The position numbers and the translations under genes were made by a program. A stretch of 38,007 bases of DNA from the NCBI RefSeq assembly GCF_001570765.1, contig NZ_BCSH01000065.1:1-38007 (forward strand). The letters run 5' to 3'. This DNA comes from Nocardiopsis listeri NBRC 13360. GTDB lineage: Bacteria; Actinomycetota; Actinomycetes; Streptosporangiales; Streptosporangiaceae. Within the stretch, counting starts at the first letter, position 1. The number at the start of each line of letters is the position of its first letter. Positions 8,521 to 16,548 of the stretch are shown here, piece by piece. Under the pieces are notes generated by a model that saw nothing but the letters and a program-made list of their open reading frames with translations, did no database searches and was not told the origin of the DNA.

Positions 8521-10242
8521 TCAACGGATCTCCCACGTTCCGGGCATGCTCAGGGGGCCGGCGGCGGGCAGACCCAGGCGGGCCGCCACGTGCTCCAGCG
8601 GACCCCAGGCGCTCAGGACGGTCTGCGGCTCCATGGCCATGTCCTCGCTGGACTCGTGCGGACGCAACCGGTCCAACGGGTGGGTGCGCGGGAACGAACG
8701 CACCGGCAGCGCGCCGGCCTCGGCCTTGTCCCTGGCCAGCCGCACCGCCGTCGCCACACCGCCCAGCTCGTCGACCAGGCCGCGCTCCTTGGCGTCGGCG
8801 CCGGTCCAGATCCGGCCCCTGGCGACCTCGTGGATCTCGTCCCAGGTCCTTCCGCGTGCGGCGGCCACCTTGGTGACGAAGTCGTCGTAGATGCTGTCCA
8901 ACAGGAGGTTGATCCGCTCCCACTCGGACTCGCTGAAGCCCTTCTCGGAGTCGAACATCGCGGAGTGCGCGCCCTGGCGCACCGAGTCCGAGGTGATGCC
9001 GAAGCGTTCCTGGAGGGCGCCCAGGACCGGCTTGCCGGTGAGCACGCCGATGGAACCGGTGATGGTGGCGGGCTGGGCCACGATCGCGTCCGACCCCAGG
9101 GCCACGTAGTAGCCGCCGGAACCGGCGACGTCGCCCATCGTCGTGATGACCGGCTTGCCGGCCTCACGGGTCAGTTGACTCTCGTGACGGATCAGGTCCG
9201 AGGCGATGGCCGAACCACCGCCGCTGTCCACCCGGAACACCACGGCCTTGACCCGAGGGTCCTGGCGGGCGGCCCGGAACGCCGCGCAGACGGTGTCCGA
9301 TCCCATCACGGCGCCGCCCAGCGGGGAACGGCGGCTCTTGCCCAGGGTGATGCCGCCGGTTGCGGAGATCAGCGCGATGTGCGGGTCTCCGTCGACGAAC
9401 TTGGGCTTGGGCGGGGTGACGTGCCCGCGGTGGTAGCGCACGACGAACCGCAGGACGGGCTCGGGCGACTTCTCCTGCTCGCCTCGAACCTCCTTCAGCA
9501 GGTCGTCGTAGACCTCGTTCCGGTAGGCGAGCCGGTCCACCAGCCCGGCCTCCAGCGCCTCCTTCGCCAGGATCGGCGCGGTGTCGATGAGCTCGCGCAC
9601 CCGCCTGTCGGTGAGGCCACGACTCTCGACGACCGCCTGGACGATCTGGTCGTTCATGGACTCCACGATCCGACCGAACGCCTCACGGTGCGGGTCGGTG
9701 TACCCGGTCTGGGTGTAGGAGTTGACGGCGTTCTTGTACTCGTGACGCGTCCCGGCCTCGAACCTCACGTCGAGTTTGTCCAGGGCGCCCTTGTAGAACA
9801 TGGTCCGCATCATCAGGCCGTTCAACCCCACCAGGCCGGTGGGGGACAGGACGATCCGGGTGAAGGCGGTCGCCAGGTAGTAGGGGAGGTTGCCGTCACC
9901 GGCCTCGCCGAAGGTGTCCGCCCAGGCCACCGCGGGCTTCCCACCGGCGCGGAAGTCGGCGACGGTGTCGCGCAGCTCCTGGACCTTGGCCGGGCCGAGT
10001 GAACGCGCGTCCACCCGCACGAGGAGCGCACCCACCTGCGGGTCGCGCGCACCGCGGCGGATACCCTCCAGTACCTCCAGGTACTGCTGTTTGCGCCGGT
10101 TCATGATCTGGCTCAGGGGGTCGCCGGGCGACTCGTCGACCACCCCTTCCGTCAGATCCAGTTCCAGGACCAGGGGACCCTGGGGGCGAGGGCCGAAACG
10201 GTTGAGGGACAAGGGCTCAGTGATCTTCGCGAGGTCCACCAT
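8521..10242 (-). CDS. sppA: Signal peptide peptidase SppA, 67 kDa type
   Basis: 573 residues with two tandem S49/ClpP-like domains, matching the long SppA class. The catalytic dyad is split as expected: Lys170 in RHEYKNAVNS of the first domain and Ser375 in VAGSGGYY of the second. GSIGVLTGKPVLG and GRIWTGADAKERGLVDELGG are further family matches. SppA degrades cleaved signal peptides and other membrane peptides. Unlike Escherichia coli SppA, no N-terminal transmembrane helix is visible after the ATG at 10242 (MVDLAKITEPL), so it may be soluble or peripherally bound. An open frame continues further upstream but is compositionally non-coding. Confidence 0.92.
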   Translation of the reverse strand: MVDLAKITEPLSLNRFGPRPQGPLVLELDLTEGVVDESPGDPLSQIMNRRKQQYLEVLEGIRRGARDPQVGALLVRVDARSLGPAKVQELRDTVADFRAGGKPAVAWADTFGEAGDGNLPYYLATAFTRIVLSPTGLVGLNGLMMRTMFYKGALDKLDVRFEAGTRHEYKNAVNSYTQTGYTDPHREAFGRIVESMNDQIVQAVVESRGLTDRRVRELIDTAPILAKEALEAGLVDRLAYRNEVYDDLLKEVRGEQEKSPEPVLRFVVRYHRGHVTPPKPKFVDGDPHIALISATGGITLGKSRRSPLGGAVMGSDTVCAAFRAARQDPRVKAVVFRVDSGGGSAIASDLIRHESQLTREAGKPVITTMGDVAGSGGYYVALGSDAIVAQPATITGSIGVLTGKPVLGALQERFGITSDSVRQGAHSAMFDSEKGFSESEWERINLLLDSIYDDFVTKVAAARGRTWDEIHEVARGRIWTGADAKERGLVDELGGVATAVRLARDKAEAGALPVRSFPRTHPLDRLRPHESSEDMAMEPQTVLSAWGPLEHVAARLGLPAAGPLSMPGTWEIR

Positions 10243-10364
10243 GGGCCCAGGGTAGTCGCGACGGTTCCACTGTGCGTCGAGCCTGTGGATAGCGCTAGGG
10301 TCGACCTTGCTCCGAGCCGACGAGGACCCCATACGGCGGAGACCACAGAGAAGGGCGGGACACC

Positions 10365-11048
10365 ATGGCGGGCGCGAAGGACCGGCTGCGGCGACGTGCG
10401 AGAAGGGGTGTCCAGGGCGCCGCGGTCGCGGTGATGGCACTGCTGACCCTCGGCGCCTGTGGCTCCGGGGAGCCCGAAGGGGCCGAACTGGAGCGCGGCG
10501 AGAGCGGCATGATGCCCGCGATCGACCCGCCCGGGCCGGAGGGGTTCGAGCACGTCGAGGTCGCCGGGGTGAAGATCGAGGCCCCCGACGACTGGGAGGT
10601 CCAGAACGAGGGCGGCCAGGTGTGCCTGACCCCGCCCGGGCAGAGCGCCTGCGCCTACGGTTCGGTGCGGTTGGTCCCCGAACAGGCCGCCGATCACCCC
10701 CAGAGCTGGCCCAAGAAGGACGACGCCTTCTACGACGACAACGGCTGGGCGGACAACACCGACAGCTGCCGCAGCCTCAACACCGCGGGCTCGGGCAACA
10801 TCGGCGTGGACGAGGCGACCCTGGCCAACGGCAGCGGTAACGTCTTCGAGCACGCCGACGGTCTCAAGTCCCACCACTCGATCTGGAGCGTCACCTGCGC
10901 CAATGGCGACAACTTCGAGGTGCGCATGTGGTTCCTGCCCGAGAGCGACGTGATGCTCTACGTGTGGTCCGTCGACGCCCAGTACGACGCTCTCTACGAC
11001 GAGATCGCAGCGTCCATGGACACCACCGCCTACCGCGCGAACTCCTGA
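10365..11048 (+). CDS. Hypothetical secreted lipoprotein
   Basis: 227 residues. An arginine-rich n-region (RLRRRARRG), a hydrophobic segment and the lipobox TLGAC with Cys32 identify a lipoprotein. The mature region has one globular domain: VAGVKIEAPDDWEV, four cysteines at intervals (QVCLTPPGQSACAYG, DSCRSL, VTCANGDNFEV), and a closing LYVWSVDAQYDALYDEIAASM. The cysteines may pair as two disulfides. The form recalls small actinobacterial surface lipoproteins with a beta-rich fold, but I do not recognise a named family. The ATG at 10365 follows AAGGGCGGGA. It diverges from sppA. Confidence 0.85.
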   Translation: MAGAKDRLRRRARRGVQGAAVAVMALLTLGACGSGEPEGAELERGESGMMPAIDPPGPEGFEHVEVAGVKIEAPDDWEVQNEGGQVCLTPPGQSACAYGSVRLVPEQAADHPQSWPKKDDAFYDDNGWADNTDSCRSLNTAGSGNIGVDEATLANGSGNVFEHADGLKSHHSIWSVTCANGDNFEVRMWFLPESDVMLYVWSVDAQYDALYDEIAASMDTTAYRANS

Positions 11049-11301
11049 GGCCGCGTTTTCTCGGCGTCCCCACTTCGCTTCGGCGTGGTCGGGCACCGAA
11101 TGGGTCGGGAACCTTCGGTACCTCCAGAACCCTGACGGTGCTCGAACGGAAACCATCCAGCCGTCACCGGTGTCACGCCCTTCCCGGTATCGGTCGGCGA
11201 AGGCGACGAAAACCCCTACGGATTGCCCGAACCTCGTGTCCTGAGGGTGCACTGAGGCCATAGGCTCGTATTCGCTGAAGCAGTCAACGCGATTTGATGG
11301 G

Positions 11302-12627
11302 GTGCATGCGCAGGTGACCACCATGGGAACGTCCGGGCGGGTCGAGCAGTACACGCTGGACAACGGTTTGCGTCTCGTGACCGCTCCGGCCTCCACCGGT
11401 CAGGTCGCCGCGGTCAACCTTTGGTACGGCGTGGGTTCGCGCCACGAGGTGCCCGGGCGCACGGGGTTCGCCCACCTGTTCGAGCACCTGATGTTCCAGG
11501 GAACCGGAAACACCGACAAGGGTGACCACTTCGACGCGGTCGAGCGGCTCGGTGGCGACATCAACGCCTCCACCTCCACCGACCGCACCAACTACTTCGA
11601 GACGGTCCCCACCCACGCCCTGGACCTGATCCTGTGGCTGGAGGCCGACCGTCTGGCCACCCTGCGCGAGGGCATGACCCAGGAGGTCCTGGACAACCAG
11701 CGCGACGTGGTCAAGAACGAACGCCGCCAGCGTTACGAGAACCAGCCCTACGGCACCGCGCTGGAGCGCATCCTGGGTCTGGCCTACCCGGAGGGGCACC
11801 CCTACCACCATCCGACCATCGGATCGATGGCGGACCTGGACGCCGCGGACCTGGACTACGTCAAGTCCTTCCACAAGCTGCACTACGGCCCGGACAACTG
11901 TGTCCTGACCATCGTCAGCGACCTGGACACCGCCGACGTCCTGGCCCGGGTGGAGAAGTTCTTCGGCCACATCCCGGCCCGCGAGAAGACCCCCGAGGTC
12001 CCCGACTCCACCCTGACCGGTGGGCTGGGCGGCCCGGTGCGCGACGCGGTCACCGAGACCGTCCCCGCCGCCGGTGTCTTCATCGGCTTCCGGGTGCCCG
12101 CCTATGGCGAACGCGAGCACGACGCCGCCCAGCTGGCCGCCGCGGTCCTGGGACAGGGCCAGGGCAGTCGCCTGTACCGTTCGCTGGTCGTGGACCGCCC
12201 CATCGCCGCGGACGACGGCGGTGGCGCTGCGGACATCCTGCCGTTCCGCTACACCGACAGCCTGCTGCTGGTGAACATGCTCGCCCGCGAGAACGTCGAC
12301 GGCGACGTGCTGGAGAAGGCCATCCGCGAGGAGATCGCCAAGCTCGCCGACGGGGTGGACGATGAGGAGCTCGACCGGGCCCGCGCCGTCCTGGAGCGCG
12401 AGCACCTGCACCACATCTCCGGCCCCTCCGGTCTGGCCGACACCATCGGTGCTTGCACGCAGCTGTTCGGCGACCCCGAGCTCGCCTACACCTGGCCGCA
12501 GCGCTGGGCCGACATCACCGCCGAAGAGGTCCGTGCCGCCGCCGCGCGCCTCCTGGTCGACGAGAACATGCTGGTCGTTCGGTTCGACCCCGAAGCCGGC
12601 GCCGAAGCCGACGCTTCCCGTTCCTGA
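11302..12627 (+). CDS. M16 family zinc metallopeptidase, catalytic member
   Basis: 441 residues from a GTG at 11302; GTG 11314 and ATG 11323 are possible alternative starts. The inverted zinc motif HXXEH is present as HLFEH with His58, Glu61 and His62, followed by LMFQGT. The downstream zinc glutamate is expected in the region around NERRQRYENQPYG. The opening YTLDNGLRLVTAP is typical of insulinase/pitrilysin-like processing peptidases. It is predicted to be cytoplasmic because no signal peptide is seen. The next gene is a zinc-motif-less M16 paralogue, so the two probably form a heterodimer like mitochondrial processing peptidase beta and alpha. The substrate is unknown. Confidence 0.9.
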   Translation: MHAQVTTMGTSGRVEQYTLDNGLRLVTAPASTGQVAAVNLWYGVGSRHEVPGRTGFAHLFEHLMFQGTGNTDKGDHFDAVERLGGDINASTSTDRTNYFETVPTHALDLILWLEADRLATLREGMTQEVLDNQRDVVKNERRQRYENQPYGTALERILGLAYPEGHPYHHPTIGSMADLDAADLDYVKSFHKLHYGPDNCVLTIVSDLDTADVLARVEKFFGHIPAREKTPEVPDSTLTGGLGGPVRDAVTETVPAAGVFIGFRVPAYGEREHDAAQLAAAVLGQGQGSRLYRSLVVDRPIAADDGGGAADILPFRYTDSLLLVNMLARENVDGDVLEKAIREEIAKLADGVDDEELDRARAVLEREHLHHISGPSGLADTIGACTQLFGDPELAYTWPQRWADITAEEVRAAAARLLVDENMLVVRFDPEAGAEADASRS

Positions 12628-12668
12628 CCGCAGGCCCCGTCGTTCCCAGCCACAGAAAGAGCCGCAGC

Positions 12669-14015
12669 ATGCAGCAGACCCGCCCGGACCTCGGTGCCGC
12701 CGCGTCCTACACCTTTCCCAAGCCCCAGCGCATCCGCGTCGGCAACGGCACGGTCGTCGCCGTCGACCTGCCCGGCCAGCGGTTGGCCTCGCTCCGCCTC
12801 ATCCACCCGGCGGGCGGTGCGGTCGAACCCCTCGACGCCATGGGCGTCGGTGCCCTGACCAGCGAGGTCCTCGAAGACGGCCCCGACGGCAACAGCTCGC
12901 TGGCGCCCGCACTGGAGCGCTACGGCGCCGAGTGGATCTCCCGCGTCAACTGGGACGGTTTCATCACCGGCCTGGACGCGCCGACCAACCGCCTCGGCGA
13001 GGCCGTCCGCCTGTTCACCGACGCGGTGCGCCGCCCCGCGCTGAACCCCGACGACATCCTCCGACGCCGTGAGCAGCTCCTGGAGCGCTTCTGGCTGGAG
13101 GCCGCATCCGCGTCCACCCTGGCCATGCGCAGCCTCGGTGGGCAGCTGTTCAACGGTCGCTACGCGACCCCGCTGGCGGGTGGTCCGGTCAAGCTCGCCG
13201 ACGTCACCCCCGAGCGGGTGGCCGCCTTCCACGCCGAGTCCCTCGCCTCGGTCGCCGGTACCCTCGTGGTCGTCGGTGACCTGGCCGGCGTCGACCTGGA
13301 GGAGCTGGGCCGCGGTGTCTTCGGTGACTCCGCCGCCACCCCCGAGCGCCTGATCACCGAGCCCGCGCCGCCGCCCGGCGAGCTGCCTCGGGTCCTCATC
13401 GTGGACCGCCCCGGGTCGGTACAGTCCGCCCTGGTCGTCGCGCACCGGGCCCCCTCGCGTTCGCAGGTGGACCTGCCCCGGGTGGAGGGCATCAGCGAGG
13501 TCCTGGGCGGAATGTTCACCTCCCGCCTCAACATGGAGCTGCGCGAGCGGTTGGGCTACACCTACGGCGCGGGCAGCCGCTTCGACCTGCGCCGCGACAG
13601 TGGTGTCTTCTTCATGAGCACCCAGGTGGAGGCGAGCACCACCGCGCACGCGGTCACCTCCACCTTCGAACAGGTCCGGAAGCTGCGCGAGGGCGGGGTC
13701 ACCGAGGACGAGCTGACCGCCGTCCGTGAGTCCAACACGGTGGGGCTCCCGGTCGCCTTCTCCACCGCTCGCGCGGTCGCCGGCGCCTTGGTGGACATCG
13801 TCGTGCACGAGCTGCCCGACGACCACGTCGACCGGGTGCGGGCCGGCTATGAGAAGCTCACCCCGCAGGACCTGAACAGTGCCGCGGTCGAGTACCTCCA
13901 CCCGGAGGAATCGGTCGTGGTGGTGGTCGGTGACGCCGACAGTCTCCGCGACCCCCTCACCAAGGCTGGGGTCGGTCCGGTCGAGGTGCGTTCCCCCGAG
14001 TCCCTCTGGAGCTGA
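12669..14015 (+). CDS. M16 family peptidase-like protein, non-catalytic partner
   Basis: 448 residues, ATG at 12669 after AGAAAGAGCC, 41 bases behind the catalytic M16 gene. It has the M16 fold (TVVAVDLPGQRLASLRLIHPAG, ALTSEVLEDG). The HXXEH zinc motif is absent: the equivalent helix reads MGVGALTSEVLEDG. The C-terminal half keeps the arginine/tyrosine signature of these partners (LNMELRERLGYTYGAGS). This is the usual division of labour in bacterial two-gene M16 pairs, with one subunit cutting and one binding substrate. A very strong hairpin follows. Confidence 0.88.
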   Translation: MQQTRPDLGAAASYTFPKPQRIRVGNGTVVAVDLPGQRLASLRLIHPAGGAVEPLDAMGVGALTSEVLEDGPDGNSSLAPALERYGAEWISRVNWDGFITGLDAPTNRLGEAVRLFTDAVRRPALNPDDILRRREQLLERFWLEAASASTLAMRSLGGQLFNGRYATPLAGGPVKLADVTPERVAAFHAESLASVAGTLVVVGDLAGVDLEELGRGVFGDSAATPERLITEPAPPPGELPRVLIVDRPGSVQSALVVAHRAPSRSQVDLPRVEGISEVLGGMFTSRLNMELRERLGYTYGAGSRFDLRRDSGVFFMSTQVEASTTAHAVTSTFEQVRKLREGGVTEDELTAVRESNTVGLPVAFSTARAVAGALVDIVVHELPDDHVDRVRAGYEKLTPQDLNSAAVEYLHPEESVVVVVGDADSLRDPLTKAGVGPVEVRSPESLWS

Positions 14016-14020
14016 TCTCT

Positions 14021-14062
14021 GCGGGTTTCGTGCACGCGCAACGACGCGTGCACGAAACCCGC
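14021..14062 (+). terminator. Long perfect hairpin terminator after the M16 pair
   Basis: An 18-bp perfect stem (14021-14038 with 14045-14062) has loop CAACGA. It begins five bases after the stop of the second M16 gene. There is no U-tract. It is the longest uninterrupted stem noted in the window. Confidence 0.85.
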
Positions 14063-14252
14063 GTCCGGGTCAAGGCAGGACAAGGGAGATCCTCCTCACG
14101 GCATGTGTCGTGCCTGCTCGGACATAACGAAACCGAACCTATGTGTCACTCATCGGTTAACCGTAGGCGTGCTACCCGCGTCATGCTGGTATAACGAGTG
14201 ATCCGTGCACCTACGTGGTGACAGCGACCGCAATGCTCCGCAGGAGGCCACC

Positions 14253-14279
14253 ATGGCCGGTGAATGGACCCGTGGATAA
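14253..14279 (+). CDS. Possible 8-codon leader peptide ahead of the kinase gene
   Basis: An ATG at 14253 has the best ribosome binding site in this stretch (CAGGAGGCCACC). It reads MAGEWTRG and stops at TAA 14277-14279. The kinase frame can start either inside it (ATG 14264) or three bases after its stop (GTG 14282). Termination of the short peptide could therefore feed ribosomes onto the GTG. No homologue is known to me, and chance occurrence cannot be excluded. Confidence 0.35.
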   Translation: MAGEWTRG

Positions 14280-15487
14280 CCGTGTCCTCCCTAGAAAACC
14301 CCCACACGCAGCGGCCAGAGACGTCGCTCGATTCCGCGCGTCCGGACACGGCTGTGGATGAGCCCGTCGGTCGACTTCTCAAGGGTCGCTACCAGCTGAC
14401 CTCCGAGATCGCCCGGGGCGGTGTGGGTACCGTCTGGCGCGCCACGGACCTCGTCATCAAGCGGGAGGTCGCGGTCAAGGAACTGCGGCTGCCCGCGGAC
14501 CTGAGCCGTTCCGAGCGCGACTCCCTGTTGCAGCGCACCACCCGCGAGGCGCGGGTGGCCGGGCGCCTCACACACCCCAGCCTGGTCACGGTCCTGGACG
14601 TGGTGGACGAGGACGAGCGGCCGTGGATCGTCATGGAGCTGGTGGAGGCCTCCACCCTGGAGGAGATCATCCAGGTGGGCGGCCCCCTGCCCTACCAACG
14701 GGTCGCCGAGATCGGCCTCCAGCTCATCGACGCCCTACAGGTGGCGCACGGTGAGGGCATCGTCCACCGCGACGTCAAGCCCGAGAACGTGATGATCAGC
14801 GCCGCCGGTCGGGTGGTGCTCACCGACTTCGGTCTGGCCGCCTGGAACGGCGAGTCCGCGCTGAGCTCCTCGGGTCGCATCATCGGATCGCCCGCCTACA
14901 TCCCGCCGGAGCGGGCCAAGGCCGGTCCCGTGGGCCCGGAGTCCGACCTGTGGTCGCTGGGCGCCACGTTGTACGCCGCGGTCGAGGGCTATCCGCCCTA
15001 CGACCGCAAGGGCTACATCAAGATCCTGCGCCAGGAGCCCCTGCACGAGCCCAAGGAGGCCGCCAACGCCGGGCCGCTGGCCCCGGTGCTGGCCGGTCTG
15101 CTCAGGGTCGATCCGGCGGAGCGGCTGAGCGCGGAGAACGCCACCAAGATGCTGCGGATCGCCGCGCTCGCCCCGTGGTCGCCCGAGAACTCGGAGAAGG
15201 GCTCGGAGGGGTCGTCGACGGAGGACGACGTCGAGGAGCGCGAGTCGGCCCGTGAGCACTTCCGTGCGGGCGCGAGGGTGCTGGCCGAGTCCATCAGCGA
15301 GCGGCTGCACAACAGCCCCGAGGCGATGAACTCGATCATGGTGTCGATCCGTGAGTCCACCGACAACATGGGGCTGACCAGCCCGGGCAAGCACGCGGAG
15401 AAGAGCAGGCTCCCGGTGGCCGTCGGCGTGGGGCTGGGCGTGCTCGCTCTGCTCGCTCTGGTCATGTGGGCCCTGCTGGGCCTGTAG
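14264..15487 (+). CDS. Tail-anchored serine/threonine protein kinase
   Basis: 407 residues if started at ATG 14264; GTG 14282 is an alternative start. The kinase domain spans about 43-300: glycine loop ARGGVGTVW, Lys72 in VAVKEL, catalytic HRDVKPEN (Asp170, Asn175), DFG with Asp188, then IGSPAYIPPE and DLWSLGATLYAAVEGYPP. A charged linker follows. The protein ends in a single hydrophobic segment (about 384-407, VGVGLGVLALLALVMWALLGL) with essentially no residues beyond it. There is therefore no extracellular PASTA or other sensor domain, and input must come through the membrane or cytoplasm. Strong hairpins flank it, so it appears to be transcribed alone. A palindrome CGGTTAACCG lies at 14154-14163 upstream. 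Confidence 0.92.
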   Translation: MDPWITVSSLENPHTQRPETSLDSARPDTAVDEPVGRLLKGRYQLTSEIARGGVGTVWRATDLVIKREVAVKELRLPADLSRSERDSLLQRTTREARVAGRLTHPSLVTVLDVVDEDERPWIVMELVEASTLEEIIQVGGPLPYQRVAEIGLQLIDALQVAHGEGIVHRDVKPENVMISAAGRVVLTDFGLAAWNGESALSSSGRIIGSPAYIPPERAKAGPVGPESDLWSLGATLYAAVEGYPPYDRKGYIKILRQEPLHEPKEAANAGPLAPVLAGLLRVDPAERLSAENATKMLRIAALAPWSPENSEKGSEGSSTEDDVEERESAREHFRAGARVLAESISERLHNSPEAMNSIMVSIRESTDNMGLTSPGKHAEKSRLPVAVGVGLGVLALLALVMWALLGL

Positions 15488-15517
15488 AGCCCTGGGCCGG
15501 TAGGGCCCCTGAAACGA

Positions 15518-15551
15518 CGGAAACGACCCGACCAGAGCCGGGTCGTTTCCG
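15518..15551 (+). terminator. Terminator of the kinase gene
   Basis: A perfect 13-bp stem CGGAAACGACCCG / CGGGTCGTTTCCG encloses an 8-base loop, 31 bases after the kinase stop. It also lies just past the 3' end of the opposing tRNA gene, so it may stop that transcript as well. Confidence 0.8.
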
Positions 15552-15558
15552 AGTGGAG

Positions 15559-15633
15559 TGGGGCCGGCGGGATTCGAACCCGCACTGTACAGCACCTAAA
15601 GCTGCCGTCTCCTGCCGGTTGGACTACGGCCCC
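15559..15633 (-). tRNA. tRNA with anticodon UAG (reads CUA, Leu codon) but short variable loop
   Basis: A 75-base cloverleaf can be folded on the minus strand. It has a perfect 7-bp acceptor GGGGCCG/CGGCCCC with discriminator A, a 3-bp D stem GTC/GAC with a GG-containing loop, and an anticodon stem GCAGC/GCTGT. The anticodon loop is TTTAGGT, giving anticodon TAG. The variable loop is five bases (ACAGT), and the T arm is GCGGG-TTCGAAT-CCCGC. CCA is not encoded. Bacterial leucine tRNAs normally have a long variable arm, so this class I shape with a Leu-reading anticodon is unusual. A possible minus-10 box TAGAGT lies at 15648-15643. A hairpin separates it from bcp. Confidence 0.85.
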
Positions 15634-15684
15634 AACGAGGTAACTCTACCGGGATCGAGGGAGTGGACGGGAAACCGGGGGTAC

Positions 15685-15717
15685 CGGTCGTCCGGTCTCT
15701 TGGTGACCGGACGACCG
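15685..15717 (-). terminator. Terminator of bcp
   Basis: A perfect 13-bp stem (15685-15697 with 15705-15717) has loop TCTTGGT. It starts nine bases after the bcp stop on the minus strand. It implies that the downstream tRNA has its own promoter. Confidence 0.75.
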
Positions 15718-15725
15718 ATCGCGGG

Positions 15726-16208
15726 TCAAAGGCCCAGTTCGCGCTTGATCCGGTCGACGTGGCCGGTGGCTTTCACGTTGTAGAAGGCCTTCTGCACCTT
15801 GCCGTCGGTACCGACGATGAAGGTGGAGCGGATGACGCCTTGGACGACGCGGCCGTAGTTCTTCTTCTCCCCGAAGGCCCCATAGGCGGTCAGGGTCTCC
15901 TTCTCGGGGTCACCGAGCAGGGTGAAGGTCAGGCTCTCCTGCTCCCGGAACCGTGCCAGCTTCTCGGCCTTGTCGGGGGAGACCCCCAGCACGGTGAAGC
16001 CGGCGTCGGCGAACTCGGTGATGTTGTCCCGGAAGTCGCACGCCTCGGTGGTGCATCCGGGGGTCATCGCGGCCGGGTAGAAGTACAGCACGACGCTCTT
16101 GCCGGTGTCGGCCAGGACCTTGCTCAGGGTGACGGGGTCGCCGTCGGCGTCGCTGAGGGTGAAGTCGGGGGCCTGGTCTCCGGGCTCCAGACGGATGGTC
16201 TCGCTCAC
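15726..16208 (-). CDS. bcp: Thioredoxin-dependent peroxiredoxin Bcp
   Basis: 160 residues from a GTG at 16208 preceded by GGAAG seven bases away. This is the AhpC/TSA-type fold of the BCP/PrxQ group, which reduces hydrogen peroxide and organic peroxides in the cytoplasm using thioredoxin. The active site reads AAMTPGCTTEACDFRD. The first cysteine is peroxidatic and the second, five residues later, is the resolving cysteine of atypical 2-Cys PrxQ enzymes. Other matches are GDQAPDFTLSDADG and VVLYFYPAAMTPG. The mRNA leader contains an 8-bp hairpin at 16234-16253. Confidence 0.94.
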   Translation of the reverse strand: MSETIRLEPGDQAPDFTLSDADGDPVTLSKVLADTGKSVVLYFYPAAMTPGCTTEACDFRDNITEFADAGFTVLGVSPDKAEKLARFREQESLTFTLLGDPEKETLTAYGAFGEKKNYGRVVQGVIRSTFIVGTDGKVQKAFYNVKATGHVDRIKRELGL

Positions 16209-16548
16209 GTGGTGTCTTCCTTCCGCTGCTGGTGGGCCGGGCGTGCCCGGCCCGTGTTCTGCACGCCTCACAGTACGAGATGCCCGGGTGGCCACGGAGT
16301 GCGGGTGGGGGACGCATCCGTGGTGGTGGTCGGGGGTGGTGTGCGTGCTTCGGTTGCGATTCCGGTTCGGTTCATCCGCATTGGGGGTGGCCGACGGTCT
16401 GATCACCTATTGTTGACCGAACGCTCTCGGTTGGCCTGTTCTGGACCTCATGCCGTAGCGTGCGCGGGTCGCCGGTGACCCGCCGGCATGTCCGGCGTCG
16501 CAGTCGGGCCGGAGCACATCCGTTTCTCTTTGGGAGTAGTTCGCGCCG
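16209..16548. other. Intergenic region between divergent bcp and CDP-alcohol phosphotransferase genes
   Basis: About 340 bases with no convincing gene. It should contain the divergent promoters. TTGACC at 16413-16418 is the best minus-35-like element for the rightward gene, without a good minus-10. Three hairpins are visible: 16234-16253 (8 bp, in the bcp leader) and two nearly adjacent stems at 16464-16483 (GCGGGTC/GACCCGC) and 16481-16497 (CGCCGG/CCGGCG) in the rightward leader. The last two overlap slightly and so are mutually exclusive. Confidence 0.5.

Noticed and set aside
12486..13901. A 471-codon frame antisense to the second M16 gene
   Set aside because: Same shadow effect; the sense strand carries the M16 fold.
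14154..14163. Palindrome CGGTTAACCG upstream of the kinase as an operator
   Set aside because: Ten bases can occur by chance and no regulator or second copy was seen; left as a note in the kinase entry.
15559..15633. Reading the tRNA as an ordinary class II tRNA-Leu, or with CUA (amber suppressor) anticodon
   Set aside because: Only five bases lie between the anticodon stem and T stem, so there is no long variable arm. The loop TTTAGGT places TAG, not CTA, at positions 34-36.
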